A DNA stretch of 13,385 nt from an uncultured Prochlorococcus sp. (GTDB taxonomy: Bacteria > Cyanobacteriota > Cyanobacteriia > PCC-6307 > Cyanobiaceae). The notes beneath the pieces are model-generated. The model saw only the letters and a program-made list of their open reading frames with translations, had not been told where the DNA came from and ran no database searches. The translations under genes and the position numbers were made by a program. Shown here in pieces: positions 1 through 8,545 of the stretch (position 1 is its first letter; every line of letters starts with the position of its first letter). Location of the stretch: contig CACHEM010000018.1 of the NCBI GenBank assembly GCA_902578845.1, positions 1-13,385 on the forward strand, in the 5' to 3' direction.

Positions 1-2288
1 AAAACATCAAGTAAATTTACATCCTCTAAGAGATTCATTCCTGTTTTTCTTATTTGTGATGTTATTTCGCTAATTAAAAATTTCTTACTGAAAACAAAAT
101 TTATATCCCTTTCCATTTTTGGAACAATTGGGTATTGCTTATATATTGGAATCCATTTATTTTTTCTTGTACTAGCTCCCAAGAGGTTAGAAACATTTAT
201 GTTAAATAAATAAACTTTTTTTAATGACTTTTTTTCTAATATTAGTTTAGGGTGTATTTCACCAAAATAACCTGCAATTTTCCCTTCAATAACTAATTTC
301 GCTGTTCTGCCTGGGTGAAGGAAATCAATTGAATCAGTAGGTTTATCATCAATTTTTATGTTCAAAGATGATAAAGCCTCCTTTAACTTTCCTCTAGCCT
401 CGTAATAATTTAGATCGTTATCCTTACCCGAATTTATCCATTTTCCAAATTTTTTATTTCCATAAATCGCACCACTCAGAACTTCTTCTTGAATGAACTC
501 AGTTTTCTTTTGAAAAACATTACCAATTTCAAATATATAACAACTTGCTTGTCCAGCTTTTATATTACGGTTCACTATCTCCAAATGTTCTTTCCAGATA
601 TTATCTCTAAGACAGCATGTTTCTAATAACAAAGGATTAGAAATCTTTATAAGTTTTTCATCATCTTCAGGAACAAGAGAGTAGCTTAGTACCTCGTTAA
701 AACCATTTTCTATAAAACCATTTTTTACTTTTCTCAATGCCAATTGTTTTGATGACAATTTTCCAGGCTTAATTGGATTAGGAAGTTTTAAGTCGAATCT
801 GTCGTAGCCTATTAATCTAGCTATTTCTTCAATTAAATCTATTTCTCTTGTTAAATCATGCGATCGATTAGGAATTACTGTTACATCCCAGCCATATTCT
901 TTATTCTTTAAAGTACAGCCTATGAGTGTTAATTTTTCAACTATTTCATTATCAGATAAATTTCTTTTTTCAAGTTGATCGTTAATTACTAATGGGCCAA
1001 GAATTTTATGTATTCGATTTCTCCGTAGTTTAATAAATATATCCTCATTACTTATTAAATTTGAAGTATTGATGCTTGGTGAATTAATAGAAAAATATTC
1101 TTCTAAAAGATTAATTGCCCTAGTTACTGCACTTATTGTATTTTTTGATGAAATCCCTTTTTCATATCTGCTGCTAGATTCTGTTCTTATGCCAACAGCC
1201 TTGGAAGATTTTCTTATACTAACTGGATTAAAAACAGCTCCTTCAAGGTAAATAGATGAGGTAGTATTACTTACAGAAGTCTCTAAACCGCCTATAACCC
1301 CAGCAATAGCTACAGGTTTATCACAACAAGTAATAACTGTGATATTGTCATTTAAGTCATATTCTTTGCCATCTAAGCAAATAAGGCTTTCGTTATCCTT
1401 GCCTTTTCTTACAGAGAAATCTTCTGGAGAAACTTCCTTACCAATTAAGTTTGACAGTTTATCTTTATCAAACGCATGCAAAGGTTGACCTTGTTCTAAA
1501 AGAATATAATTTGTCAAATCAACTAGAAGATTAATAGATTTTATACCTGATTTTTCTATACGGTCTTTAAGCCAATTCGGCGATAATTTCTCTCCAATTA
1601 CTCCATCAATGCAGCTTATTGTATAAATGCAATTAGATTCTATAGCCTCTGGACAAAGATTAATTCCCTTTAGTAAATGAATATTGTATTTATGGTTTAA
1701 TTCTGGAAAATTTAAGGTGGATTCTAAAAGGGCAGAAATTTCGCGGGCTATACCTATAACAGACATTCCATCAGGTCTATTAGCTGTAATGGCTAAATCA
1801 TATATAAAATCATTTAATTGAAGTAAGTCAGATCCAGGAGTGCCCAATTCATGTTTTAGGGCCAATTCTTCATCAATGATCTCTATCCCTTCGCTAGAGT
1901 CCTCTAAACCCAATTCCTGCAGTGAACATATCATTCCTTCACTCATGACACCTCTAATTTCACTTCTTTTAATAGTTAAATCAACTGCATTTAATTTCGC
2001 GCCGACAGTAGCAACATAAACATAAATATTTGGTTTAATATTGCGCGCACCACAGATAATTTGTAAATTCTTTGAATTACCAATATCGACTTGGCAAATT
2101 GAAAGTTTGTCAGATCCTTCGTGTTTTAAAACAGATAATACCTTACCTAAAACAACACCATTTACATTTTTTGAACAATCTTCTAATGATTCAACCTCAA
2201 ATCCGCCAATAGACAACTTCTCAGAGAGATCTTCAGGAGTAGAAGTAATTTCTACTAAATTTTTCAACCAATTTTGAGAAACTTTCAT
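1..2288 (-). CDS. pheT: Phenylalanyl-tRNA synthetase beta subunit, C-terminus cut by window edge
   Basis: The beta chain of the alpha2-beta2 phenylalanyl-tRNA synthetase, a cytoplasmic enzyme that charges tRNA-Phe. The ATG is at 2288 and the frame stays open to the left edge, giving 762 residues. The protein begins MKVSQNWLKNLVEI, typical of PheT. An EMAP/OB-fold tRNA-binding domain lies around residues 40-150 (VLGKVLSV, GSDKLSICQVD, ICGARN). The B3/B4 editing region (about 210-380) contains LVDLTNYI and GQPLHAFD. The B5 region contains SYRYEKGI-like and LIGYDRFD segments, and the synthetase-like fold contains FLHPGRTAKL. The last visible residues (YPIVPKMERDINFVF) begin the FDX-ACB anticodon-binding domain. 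About 50 residues are missing relative to a usual length near 810. It is divergent from rpmG; the catalytic alpha-subunit gene pheS is not in the window. Confidence 0.96.
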   Translation of the reverse strand, partial: MKVSQNWLKNLVEITSTPEDLSEKLSIGGFEVESLEDCSKNVNGVVLGKVLSVLKHEGSDKLSICQVDIGNSKNLQIICGARNIKPNIYVYVATVGAKLNAVDLTIKRSEIRGVMSEGMICSLQELGLEDSSEGIEIIDEELALKHELGTPGSDLLQLNDFIYDLAITANRPDGMSVIGIAREISALLESTLNFPELNHKYNIHLLKGINLCPEAIESNCIYTISCIDGVIGEKLSPNWLKDRIEKSGIKSINLLVDLTNYILLEQGQPLHAFDKDKLSNLIGKEVSPEDFSVRKGKDNESLICLDGKEYDLNDNITVITCCDKPVAIAGVIGGLETSVSNTTSSIYLEGAVFNPVSIRKSSKAVGIRTESSSRYEKGISSKNTISAVTRAINLLEEYFSINSPSINTSNLISNEDIFIKLRRNRIHKILGPLVINDQLEKRNLSDNEIVEKLTLIGCTLKNKEYGWDVTVIPNRSHDLTREIDLIEEIARLIGYDRFDLKLPNPIKPGKLSSKQLALRKVKNGFIENGFNEVLSYSLVPEDDEKLIKISNPLLLETCCLRDNIWKEHLEIVNRNIKAGQASCYIFEIGNVFQKKTEFIQEEVLSGAIYGNKKFGKWINSGKDNDLNYYEARGKLKEALSSLNIKIDDKPTDSIDFLHPGRTAKLVIEGKIAGYFGEIHPKLILEKKSLKKVYLFNINVSNLLGASTRKNKWIPIYKQYPIVPKMERDINFVFSKKFLISEITSQIRKTGMNLLEDVNLLDV

Positions 2289-2329
2289 ATATATTTTTTA
2301 ATCAATGATGATAAAAGAAATGAGTATAT

Positions 2330-2350
2330 CTTCAAAAAAGTTTGTTGAAG
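2330..2350. promoter_or_regulatory. Inverted repeat and weak promoter-like motif between pheT and rpmG
   Basis: CTTCAA at 2330-2335 and TTGAAG at 2345-2350 form a perfect 6-bp inverted repeat with a 9-base spacer. TACAAT at 2354-2359 could be a -10 box for rpmG, with TTCAAA at 2331-2336 about 17 bases upstream as a poor -35. The repeat could be a small mRNA stem or a protein site. In such AT-rich DNA the evidence is weak. Confidence 0.3.
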
Positions 2351-2389
2351 ATGTACAATAGAAAATTATACAATAAAGTATTAATTAAA

Positions 2390-2584
2390 ATGGCCAAAAA
2401 AGGGACAAGAGTTGTAGTGACCCTGGAATGTACTGAAGCTAGGACAAGCACAGATCCTAAGAGATCAAATGGTGTCTCAAGATATACTACTGAAAAGAAT
2501 CGTAGAAATACAACCGAAAGATTAGAACTAAAAAAGTTTAATCCACATTTAAACAGAATGACAATTCACAAAGAAATTAAGTAA
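2390..2584 (+). CDS. rpmG: 50S ribosomal protein L33
   Basis: A 64-residue large-subunit ribosomal protein beginning [19 protein letters not shown] and ending in a basic tail ([14 protein letters not shown]). The family signature [21 protein letters not shown] is recognisable in segments around residues 29-49. Only one cysteine (in LECTE) is present, so it is the zinc-free form of L33 rather than the four-cysteine form. I chose the ATG at 2390 because it gives the conserved MAKKGTR start. Earlier TTG and ATG codons in frame (2342, 2351) would add a 13-16 residue basic extension not usual for L33. rpsR follows after 17 bases, so the two are surely co-transcribed. Confidence 0.96.
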   Translation: MAKKGTRVVVTLECTEARTSTDPKRSNGVSRYTTEKNRRNTTERLELKKFNPHLNRMTIHKEIK

Positions 2585-2601
2585 TCAAATCAAATTAAAT
2601 C

Positions 2602-2823
2602 ATGCCTAATTCAATTTTTAAAAAACAATTATCACCTATCAAACCTGGAGATCCTATTGACTATAAGGATGTAGAACTACTAAAAAAATTCATAACTGAG
2701 AGGGGCAAAATCCTACCAAGAAGAATGACAGGTTTAACCTCTAAGCAACAAAGAGATCTCACATTAGCTGTCAAGAGAGCCAGAATTGTAGCTCTTTTAC
2801 CTTTCGTAAATCCTGAAGGATAA
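2602..2823 (+). CDS. rpsR: 30S ribosomal protein S18
   Basis: A 73-residue small-subunit ribosomal protein that binds on the 30S platform next to S6. The S18 core is clear: [19 protein letters not shown], then [16 protein letters not shown] and the basic helix [14 protein letters not shown], which carry the rRNA-contacting arginines and lysines. The rpmG-rpsR pairing is common in cyanobacteria and chloroplast genomes. The ATG at 2602 is the only sensible start. The ribonuclease frame begins 45 bases downstream, so all three may share a transcript. Confidence 0.97.
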   Translation: MPNSIFKKQLSPIKPGDPIDYKDVELLKKFITERGKILPRRMTGLTSKQQRDLTLAVKRARIVALLPFVNPEG

Positions 2824-2868
2824 TTCCATATTGAATATAGTTGGCACTATATTTAATATTTCAAATAT

Positions 2869-4053
2869 TTGAAAGATTTAACTAATTTAAAAACATATAT
2901 TATTGACTCTGATGATCCACATGAGGTTGATGACGCTATTTCATTAGAAATAAAAGAAGGAAATAAAAAAAATTTATGGATACATATTAGTAATCCCTGC
3001 AAACTCTTTTTGCATGACTCTAACGTTGATATAAATGCAAGAAAGAGAAATAGCAGTTTATATTTAATTGATCAATATGTCCCAATGCTCCCTAAGGATA
3101 TTCTTGAAAAGGCAAATCTAGCTCAAAATAAAGTTTCAGAAACTATTAGTGCAGCAATAGAATTCAATGACGATGGATCAATAAATAAATATGAAATAAC
3201 TGAAGCAATAATAAAACCAAAATATCAATTAACATATGAAGATGCAAATGAAATATTAGAAATAGAACCTAAAGAAGAAATAGAATTAATTGAGATTAAA
3301 AATTTATTAGAAAAAAGTATTACATTCAGAAAGAAACAAGGAGCAATTATTTTTGAAAGTCCTAATAATAAAATTAAATTATATAAGGATAAGATAATAC
3401 TAACTAAACTAGAGAAATCAATATCACAAATTATAGTTTCAGAATCAATGATATTAATGGGTTATGTAACAAGTTTATTTATAGATAAATATGATTTAGC
3501 GGCTGCATTTAGGATTCAAAAAATAAACTGTAATCCATCTGAAATAATTAATAGATACATTGATAGTGATATTAAATATATAATATTAAAACAATATATG
3601 GGAAGAAGTTACATAACTACTAAGCCAGGATTACATGAATCACTAGGCCTTAAAATGTATGTTCAATGTACTTCACCATTGAGAAGATATCTTGATTTAA
3701 TTATACAAAGGCAAGTATATAATAAAATTAATAAAAACGAAGTTCTTAGTAAAGATTCAGTCTCTAAGATTATTGATTATTCAAAAAATAGACAATTAGA
3801 GAATAATAATATAATTAAAAATGATAAATTTAAGTATTTAAAATTATTTTTTAAGAATGAAAATAAACCTTTCTATAAAATAATATTTGTTAAGTGGATT
3901 AATCATAAAAAAAATATTGCTTTAGTTTATTTTCCAGATTATTCTCTAGAAATACTTATTACTCTTTTTGTATCAATAGAAATATATAGTAATAAAATAT
4001 ATAAAGTTAAATATATTATAAATGATAGTAATCTTTTAGAATTTATTTATTAA
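2869..4053 (+). CDS. Short RNB-family (RNase II/R-like) exoribonuclease
   Basis: Predicted 3'-to-5' exoribonuclease that degrades single-stranded RNA processively with metal-ion catalysis. The 394-residue protein is almost all RNB domain. The acidic site is IDSDDPHEVDDAIS (residues 12-25), with D13, D21 and D22 matching conserved aspartates, while the position of E. coli RNase II Asp207 is Glu19. The second signature, TSPLRRYLD, is at residues 268-276. RNase II is about 640 residues. The N-terminal cold-shock domains are absent, and only a divergent S1/OB-like tail (about 325-394) follows. A stop at 2854 lies just upstream and the next methionine is well past the catalytic motif, so the TTG at 2869 must be the start. 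The DNA is even more AT-rich than its neighbours. Family assignment is firm; substrate is unknown. Confidence 0.88.
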   Translation: MKDLTNLKTYIIDSDDPHEVDDAISLEIKEGNKKNLWIHISNPCKLFLHDSNVDINARKRNSSLYLIDQYVPMLPKDILEKANLAQNKVSETISAAIEFNDDGSINKYEITEAIIKPKYQLTYEDANEILEIEPKEEIELIEIKNLLEKSITFRKKQGAIIFESPNNKIKLYKDKIILTKLEKSISQIIVSESMILMGYVTSLFIDKYDLAAAFRIQKINCNPSEIINRYIDSDIKYIILKQYMGRSYITTKPGLHESLGLKMYVQCTSPLRRYLDLIIQRQVYNKINKNEVLSKDSVSKIIDYSKNRQLENNNIIKNDKFKYLKLFFKNENKPFYKIIFVKWINHKKNIALVYFPDYSLEILITLFVSIEIYSNKIYKVKYIINDSNLLEFIY

Positions 4054-4121
4054 TAAGATAATAAATATAATAGGTTGTTATTAGTTTAAAAAATATCTGT
4101 TAGTATTAATAAAAAAGCTTT

Positions 4122-5666
4122 ATGACTTTTGTCATTACTACACCTTTATACTATGTTAATGATAAACCTCATTTAGGGAGTGTATATACAACAATAATTT
4201 GTGACTCAATAGCTAGGTATAAAAGACTTACAGGTGAAGATGTTATTTTCATCACTGGTGTTGATGAACATGGTTTGAAAATACAAAGAACAGCTAATGA
4301 AAAGGGTATTCAACCAAAATCACATTGTGATGAAATCTCAGAAGTCTTTAATAAAAATTGGAAAGATTGGAATATATCCTTTGACAAATTTATAAGAACA
4401 AGCTCAAAAAATCATGAATTTGTTGTTAATGAATTTTATGAAAGAGTAAAAGCATCAGATGATATCTACATGGGAGTTCAAAAAGGTTGGTATTGTGTCG
4501 GTTGTGAAGAATTTAAAGATAATCCAGAAAACTCATCAACATACAAGTGTCCAATACATCAAAAAAATCTAGAATGGAAAAATGAAGAGAATCTCTTTTT
4601 TAGGCTTTCAAAATATCAAAAAGAAATCGAGAAAATAATCAATGAACCTTCTTTTATAGAGCCAATAGAAAGAAAGAATGAAATTATACAATTTGTTTCT
4701 AGAGGTTTAAAGGATTTTTCAATTTCAAGAACAAATGTTACATGGGGAATTCCAGTCCCTGGTTACGATAACCATACCTTTTATGTGTGGTTTGATGCTT
4801 TACTTGGATATGTAAGTGCTATTAGTTCTGATGCGATAGAACATTCATTGCAAAACTCAATTAATGGAGGATGGCCAGCTGATGTTCATTTAATTGGTAA
4901 GGATATCCTGAGATTCCATGCAGTATACTGGCCTGCAATGCTCATTTCTGCCAAAATGAAAGTTCCCAAAAAGGTTTTTGGGCACGGGTTTCTTACAAGA
5001 GAGGGGCAAAAAATGGGTAAAAGCTTAGGAAATGTACTAGACCCTGATTTATTGCTTACAAAATATGGAAAAGATCCTGTAAGGTGGTACCTCATTAAAG
5101 ATATATCACTAGGAAATGATGGAGATTTTCAAGATAAAAGATTTGTTGACATCATCAATAATGACTTAGCTAATACGATTGGTAATTTACTAAATAGAAC
5201 ATCATCAATGTCTAGAAAATGGTTTGATAATAAAGTGCCAAATAATGAAAAAGTTTTAGGTGAAAATAAATTAGAGAATTTTGCAAAAATTGCAGTTGAA
5301 AACTATATTTATAACTTTGATAACTACCAATTAGATTTAGCAGCTAATGAAGTACTTAACCTTGCAATTAATACAAATTTGTATTTGAATGATAATCAGC
5401 CATGGCTGCTAATAAAAGAGAATGATAATCTACCTATAGTTAAAGAAATTATTTATAACGTTTTAGAAAGTACCCGAATAATAGGATTATTATTACTACC
5501 TTTATTGCCCGAATTATCTACAAAAATTAATGAACAACTAGGTTCTATATACAGGGAGGAAATACCTTGGAAAAAACAATTAATTTGGGGATTATTAGTT
5601 AGCAACTCAAGTCTTCCTAAACCTACTCCAATCATAAATAAACTTGAGTATGAGCAACAATTATAG
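4122..5666 (+). CDS. metG: Methionyl-tRNA synthetase
   Basis: Class I synthetase that charges tRNA-Met with methionine in the cytoplasm. The start ITTPLYYVNDKPHLGS carries the HIGH-type motif HLGS at residues 17-20. A zinc-binding connective-peptide knuckle is seen as C125-x2-C128 and C143-x2-H146. GWPADVHLIGKDILRFHA is the family core, and KMGKS is at 297-301. Residues after about 360 form the alpha-helical anticodon-binding domain (NxxLANTIGNLLNR). At 514 residues it lacks the C-terminal Trbp111-like tRNA-binding domain of longer MetGs, as is usual in this lineage. The ATG at 4122 puts the first motif at the normal distance. The 3' end overlaps the LptC-like gene by 17 bases. Confidence 0.97.
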   Translation: MTFVITTPLYYVNDKPHLGSVYTTIICDSIARYKRLTGEDVIFITGVDEHGLKIQRTANEKGIQPKSHCDEISEVFNKNWKDWNISFDKFIRTSSKNHEFVVNEFYERVKASDDIYMGVQKGWYCVGCEEFKDNPENSSTYKCPIHQKNLEWKNEENLFFRLSKYQKEIEKIINEPSFIEPIERKNEIIQFVSRGLKDFSISRTNVTWGIPVPGYDNHTFYVWFDALLGYVSAISSDAIEHSLQNSINGGWPADVHLIGKDILRFHAVYWPAMLISAKMKVPKKVFGHGFLTREGQKMGKSLGNVLDPDLLLTKYGKDPVRWYLIKDISLGNDGDFQDKRFVDIINNDLANTIGNLLNRTSSMSRKWFDNKVPNNEKVLGENKLENFAKIAVENYIYNFDNYQLDLAANEVLNLAINTNLYLNDNQPWLLIKENDNLPIVKEIIYNVLESTRIIGLLLLPLLPELSTKINEQLGSIYREEIPWKKQLIWGLLVSNSSLPKPTPIINKLEYEQQL

Positions 5667-6273
5667 ATTAATAGTTTTCCTTCCTTTACTTATTCTTGGT
5701 TGCGCCCAAAATGTAATTGATGAAAATAAAGTTCTACAAAAAATAGACAGTTTAGATATGACTATTTTCTCTAAAAGTGGAGATAAAATATATTCTATTA
5801 CCAGTCCAAATTCAAGTTATGACAATATTGAATTAAAATTCGATTTAAAAAAACCCATTATTAATATTCTTAATGGGAAAGAAACTAAATATATTATTAG
5901 TTCAGAAGAATCTACATTATCAGACAACAATAAACTATTGAAATTGAAAGGGAATGTTAAATTAAAAACTTTAAAAAAGAATGAAGATATTTTAAATGCT
6001 GATAATTTTATTTGGAATATAGAAAATACTAACTATCTATTAGAGGGAAATATAAGATTTGAAAATCAAAATATCATCTTAAATTCAGGAAAAGCCATAT
6101 TGGGTTCAGATAACATAATTGAATTTTTCAATCCAGTAAAATATATAATTAAAGATGAAAATAACGAAAATAAATATGAAATAAACTCAGAAAATGCTTT
6201 CTACAATTTAAATACTGAATCAGTTAGCTTTGAAGCAAAAGATAAAAGAGTTAAATCAATAATATATTTTTAA
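5650..6273 (+). CDS. lptC: LptC-like lipopolysaccharide export lipoprotein
   Basis: A 207-residue predicted lipoprotein. The N-terminus is a hydrophobic signal (about 7-17) ending in a lipobox ILGC, so Cys18 would be lipidated after signal peptidase II cleavage. The rest is beta-rich and periplasmic, with repeated segments of the LptC/YrbK/OstA type: SPNSSY, LKLKGNVKLKT, NYLLEGNIRFENQ and a late FYNLNTESVSFEAKD. LptC links the inner-membrane LptBFG transporter to LptA in lipopolysaccharide export. No other lpt gene is in the window, so the assignment rests on fold-level resemblance. I prefer the ATG at 5650; an in-frame TTG at 5644 adds only two residues. Both overlap metG, suggesting translational coupling. 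The 3' end overlaps the convergent CCB-like gene by 4 bases. Confidence 0.72.
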   Translation: MSNNYRLIVFLPLLILGCAQNVIDENKVLQKIDSLDMTIFSKSGDKIYSITSPNSSYDNIELKFDLKKPIINILNGKETKYIISSEESTLSDNNKLLKLKGNVKLKTLKKNEDILNADNFIWNIENTNYLLEGNIRFENQNIILNSGKAILGSDNIIEFFNPVKYIIKDENNENKYEINSENAFYNLNTESVSFEAKDKRVKSIIYF

Positions 6274-6896
6274 ATTTTATTTTTTGAGAAAATATTATTA
6301 ATTTTTTTGGACCAGTTATTAATCCATTTTTCATCAGACTTCGTAAAACACTTAGCACTCCAACCTCCAATCAATATAAAAGCCTTATTATTTATAGGTA
6401 CAACTAAAATAGATGGAATTTCAGCACAAAAATTAAAAAATTCATCTCTTCCAGGATAAAATTTAGTGTTTGCCAATGATATTAATTTCATATCTTTAAT
6501 AGATCTCAGACAAGTTTCCCCAGGTTTAAAATCATTACTTGAAGTGATACCCCTCCTTAATATATTGACGCCATCATTGTGGATTAATATTGCTGCTGCT
6601 GCTGTAGAAGTTAATATCGCTTCAGAACCCCATGCAAGTTCATCAATAACTTCATCCGGCATGTTTCTATCGAAGAGAAACTTATTTTCTCCTTTTAAAA
6701 CAGCTTTCTCACCTGCTATGGGTTGGAATTGTTTAAATAAAAAACCAATCAAAATAATAATTAACGAAGCTATTGCAGCTAACACTTGTGCTCTTTCAAG
6801 CTCAGGAGTGATTTTTTCTATTGAAATGAAATTTGCTATCTGAAAAAAAAAGAGTATTGCACCAACTGATATTAATGATTTACCATTGAATCCCAT
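6270..6896 (-). CDS. CCB2/CCB4-like cytochrome b6f cofactor-assembly membrane protein
   Basis: A 208-residue protein with two N-terminal membrane helices (about 8-26 and 38-55) and a soluble C-terminal part. Segments ELAWGSEAIL, AAAAILIHNDGVNILRRG, TKFYPGRDEFFNF, PSILVVPI and IGGWSAKCFTKSDEKWI match my recollection of the cyanobacterial and plastid DUF2930 family (cofactor assembly of complex C subunit B). In plastids CCB2 and CCB4 help attach the ci haem covalently to cytochrome b6 on the stromal side of the thylakoid membrane. One short copy with two helices fits the cyanobacterial form. The ATG at 6896 is used; a consensus TATAAT on this strand at 6939-6934 lies about 40 bases upstream. 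Family call is likely; the function in this organism is inferred from plastid work. Confidence 0.72.
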   Translation of the reverse strand: MGFNGKSLISVGAILFFFQIANFISIEKITPELERAQVLAAIASLIIILIGFLFKQFQPIAGEKAVLKGENKFLFDRNMPDEVIDELAWGSEAILTSTAAAAILIHNDGVNILRRGITSSNDFKPGETCLRSIKDMKLISLANTKFYPGRDEFFNFCAEIPSILVVPINNKAFILIGGWSAKCFTKSDEKWINNWSKKINNIFSKNKI

Positions 6897-6933
6897 ATTT
6901 TAAATATGTTATTTCTAATTAAATTATGCAAAT

Positions 6934-6989
6934 ATTATATTGTTTAGTACATTTAAAATTACTCAAACATATTGTTTTTAATATATAAT
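6934..6989. promoter_or_regulatory. Divergent promoter region with two consensus -10 boxes
   Basis: TATAAT occurs on the minus strand at 6939-6934, about 40 bases before the CCB-like gene, and on the plus strand at 6984-6989, about 18 bases before the ATG at 7008. The plus-strand transcript would have a leader of only about a dozen bases, and no Shine-Dalgarno sequence is visible. Neither box has a good -35, which is common for AT-rich cyanobacterial promoters. Confidence 0.5.
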
Positions 6990-7007
6990 TAACCAAAACT
7001 TCTTAAA

Positions 7008-7319
7008 ATGAACCCAAAAATCAATAAATATATACTTTCCTTTATCTTAACAGGCTTTATTTTTATTCTTATCCCTTCAAATACATACGCAAATGAAATA
7101 AGTAGTATAAATAAATATTTTGCTATCACTCAACAGAAGACTGTTATAAATTACGAAAAAAGTCAGCCCTCATCTATCGACAATCCTGTAGTGGATCCAA
7201 ATTTTAACACGATGAGATCAAAAGATACTGAGAGTTCAACTGCTACTTATATAGTTATAGGTTTGTTAATTGCTGCCACAATTATTCCTTTAGCAACCTG
7301 GTGGTATTTCTCTAAATAA
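7008..7319 (+). CDS. Small exported or membrane protein of unknown function
   Basis: I do not recognise the family. The 103-residue protein has a good N-terminal signal (lysines at 4 and 7, hydrophobic 8-22, then SNTYA, with likely cleavage after Ala28), a polar middle (about 30-78), and a C-terminal membrane helix (about 79-98) ending in WWYFSK. This predicts either a type I membrane protein with its middle in the periplasm or thylakoid lumen, or a two-helix protein if the signal is not cut. The gene starts 18 bases after a TATAAT box and is followed by cobU after 10 bases, so it probably leads the cobU-trmL operon. Nothing in it points to cobalamin chemistry. Confidence 0.75.
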   Translation: MNPKINKYILSFILTGFIFILIPSNTYANEISSINKYFAITQQKTVINYEKSQPSSIDNPVVDPNFNTMRSKDTESSTATYIVIGLLIAATIIPLATWWYFSK

Positions 7320-7329
7320 TAGAGAATTT

Positions 7330-7890
7330 ATGAATGACAATGAATTAAGTACTAATGAATTTTCATCTCATATAGTTTTTATTACAGGTGGGACCAAGAG
7401 TGGCAAAAGTGAATTCGCAGAGTATCTCGCAAAGAAGGTAAAAAAGTTGTCATATATTGCTTTATCTGAAAACAATTTGGATGATAAAGAATGGCAAGAT
7501 AAAATTAATATACATCGAGAAAGAAGGCCAAAAGATTGGAAATTAATAGAAACTACAGATCTAATAAATGCATTAAGGAAAGAAGAAGGTCCATTATTAA
7601 TAGATTCGATTGGCGGTTTCGTTATGAAAAGTATTGGAAAGGAACAAAATGAATGGTCAACAAAAATGAATTCACTTATAAGTCTCTTAATTAGAAGAAA
7701 AAGCATAACAATAATTGTTGGAGAACAAGTAGGTTGGAGTCTGGTCTCTGAATATAAAATTGGTAATACTTATATTGAAAGAATCGGCGAACTTCAAAAA
7801 AGAATAACCAAAATATCAAAAGATAATTGGCTTGCTATAAACGGCAGAGCAATCAAAATTGATGAAATAAGTATTGAAATACCTACTTAA
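7330..7890 (+). CDS. cobU: Adenosylcobinamide kinase / adenosylcobinamide-phosphate guanylyltransferase
   Basis: Bifunctional enzyme of the late (nucleotide-loop) steps of cobalamin synthesis. It phosphorylates adenosylcobinamide and then forms adenosylcobinamide-GDP for CobS. The P-loop GGTKSGKS is at residues 20-27, followed by the helix EFAEYLA. HRERRPKDWKLIE starts at His62, the expected position of the histidine guanylylated during transfer. PLLIDSIGGFV and the stretch GEQVGWSLV replace the more usual (N/E)E(V/T)GWG(V/I)V motif. Length (186) is normal. About a dozen polar residues precede the fold; the ATG at 7330 is used. It sits 10 bases after the small membrane protein gene and 2 bases before trmL. 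Prochlorococcus lineages make B12-type cofactors, which fits. Confidence 0.9.
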   Translation: MNDNELSTNEFSSHIVFITGGTKSGKSEFAEYLAKKVKKLSYIALSENNLDDKEWQDKINIHRERRPKDWKLIETTDLINALRKEEGPLLIDSIGGFVMKSIGKEQNEWSTKMNSLISLLIRRKSITIIVGEQVGWSLVSEYKIGNTYIERIGELQKRITKISKDNWLAINGRAIKIDEISIEIPT

Positions 7891-7892
7891 AA

Positions 7893-8375
7893 TTGGAAGT
7901 CGCTCTTTTTGAACCTAGAATCCCACAAAATACTGGTAATATTGCTAGATCATGTGCTGCATTTAATATACCTTTAAATCTAATAGAGCCCCTGGGTTTT
8001 AAGCTGGAGGATAAATATTTAAAAAGAGCAGGATTAGACTATTGGCCTCTAGTTAGAGTTAATCAGTATAAGAATTTTAAAAAATTTTTAGCGTCAAAAT
8101 CAACAAAAAGATTAATTTCTTTTAGTAAAAAAAATGGATTATATTTGAAGGATTTTAAATTTAAGCAAGATGATATATTGCTATTTGGGAGAGAAGATTC
8201 AGGATTACCCGATTCCATTATTGATAAAAGCGACTTTTTAGTATCAATATTTATGCCGAATATACAAACTGGAAACAATGATAAAAAAGGTGTAAGAAGT
8301 CTAAACCTTTCTGTAGCATGTGGAATTGCTATATATGAGGCGCACAAACAAATAAATTTTCAAAATGGTAATTAA
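7893..8375 (+). CDS. trmL: tRNA (cytidine/uridine-34 2'-O)-methyltransferase, SPOUT family
   Basis: TrmL methylates the ribose of the wobble nucleotide in the anticodon of leucine tRNAs, using S-adenosylmethionine bound in a SPOUT trefoil knot. The 160-residue protein shows the family landmarks: LFEPRIPQNTGNIARSCA at residues 5-22 (N13), LIEPLGF, LKRAGLDYW, LLFGREDSGLP ending at 106, and the knot segment RSLNLSVACGIAIYEA (SLNLS at 136-140). A stretch of about ten residues rich in N, D and K precedes RSLNLS. The start is a TTG at 7893, two bases after the cobU stop; no nearby ATG would retain the N-terminal motif. The close spacing implies coupled translation with cobU. The tRNA gene follows after 29 bases. 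Confidence 0.92.
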   Translation: MEVALFEPRIPQNTGNIARSCAAFNIPLNLIEPLGFKLEDKYLKRAGLDYWPLVRVNQYKNFKKFLASKSTKRLISFSKKNGLYLKDFKFKQDDILLFGREDSGLPDSIIDKSDFLVSIFMPNIQTGNNDKKGVRSLNLSVACGIAIYEAHKQINFQNGN

Positions 8376-8390
8376 GTACAACCAATGCCT

Positions 8391-8396
8391 TACAAT
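8391..8396 (+). promoter_or_regulatory. Possible -10 box for the tRNA gene
   Basis: TACAAT ends 8 bases before the first base of the mature tRNA, so transcription could start at about 8402-8404, right at the tRNA 5' end. No clear -35 is seen. Read-through from trmL is an equally simple explanation. Confidence 0.35.
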
Positions 8397-8404
8397 ATTG
8401 CCAT

Positions 8405-8478
<74 letters not shown>

Positions 8479-8545
8479 TTATCAATACTTTTCAATTGAA
8501 GAACATAGGTGTAATTTTAATTTAATTAAACTATTAAAGACAATA

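Noticed and set aside
1069..2277. Plus-strand open frames at 1069-1251 and 2041-2277
   Set aside because: They lie opposite pheT, whose full-length translation matches the family.
2342..2389. Longer start for L33
   Set aside because: The extra residues are absent from the family, and MAKKGTR at 2390 is the conserved start.
4886..5635. Minus-strand open frames inside metG
   Set aside because: They are shadows of a clear metG coding sequence and have no family resemblance.
6466..6843. A 125-residue plus-strand frame opposite the CCB-like gene
   Set aside because: The minus-strand product has membrane helices and recognisable family segments; this frame has none.
7368..8347. Minus-strand frames opposite cobU and trmL
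   Set aside because: Both sense products are well-recognised enzymes.
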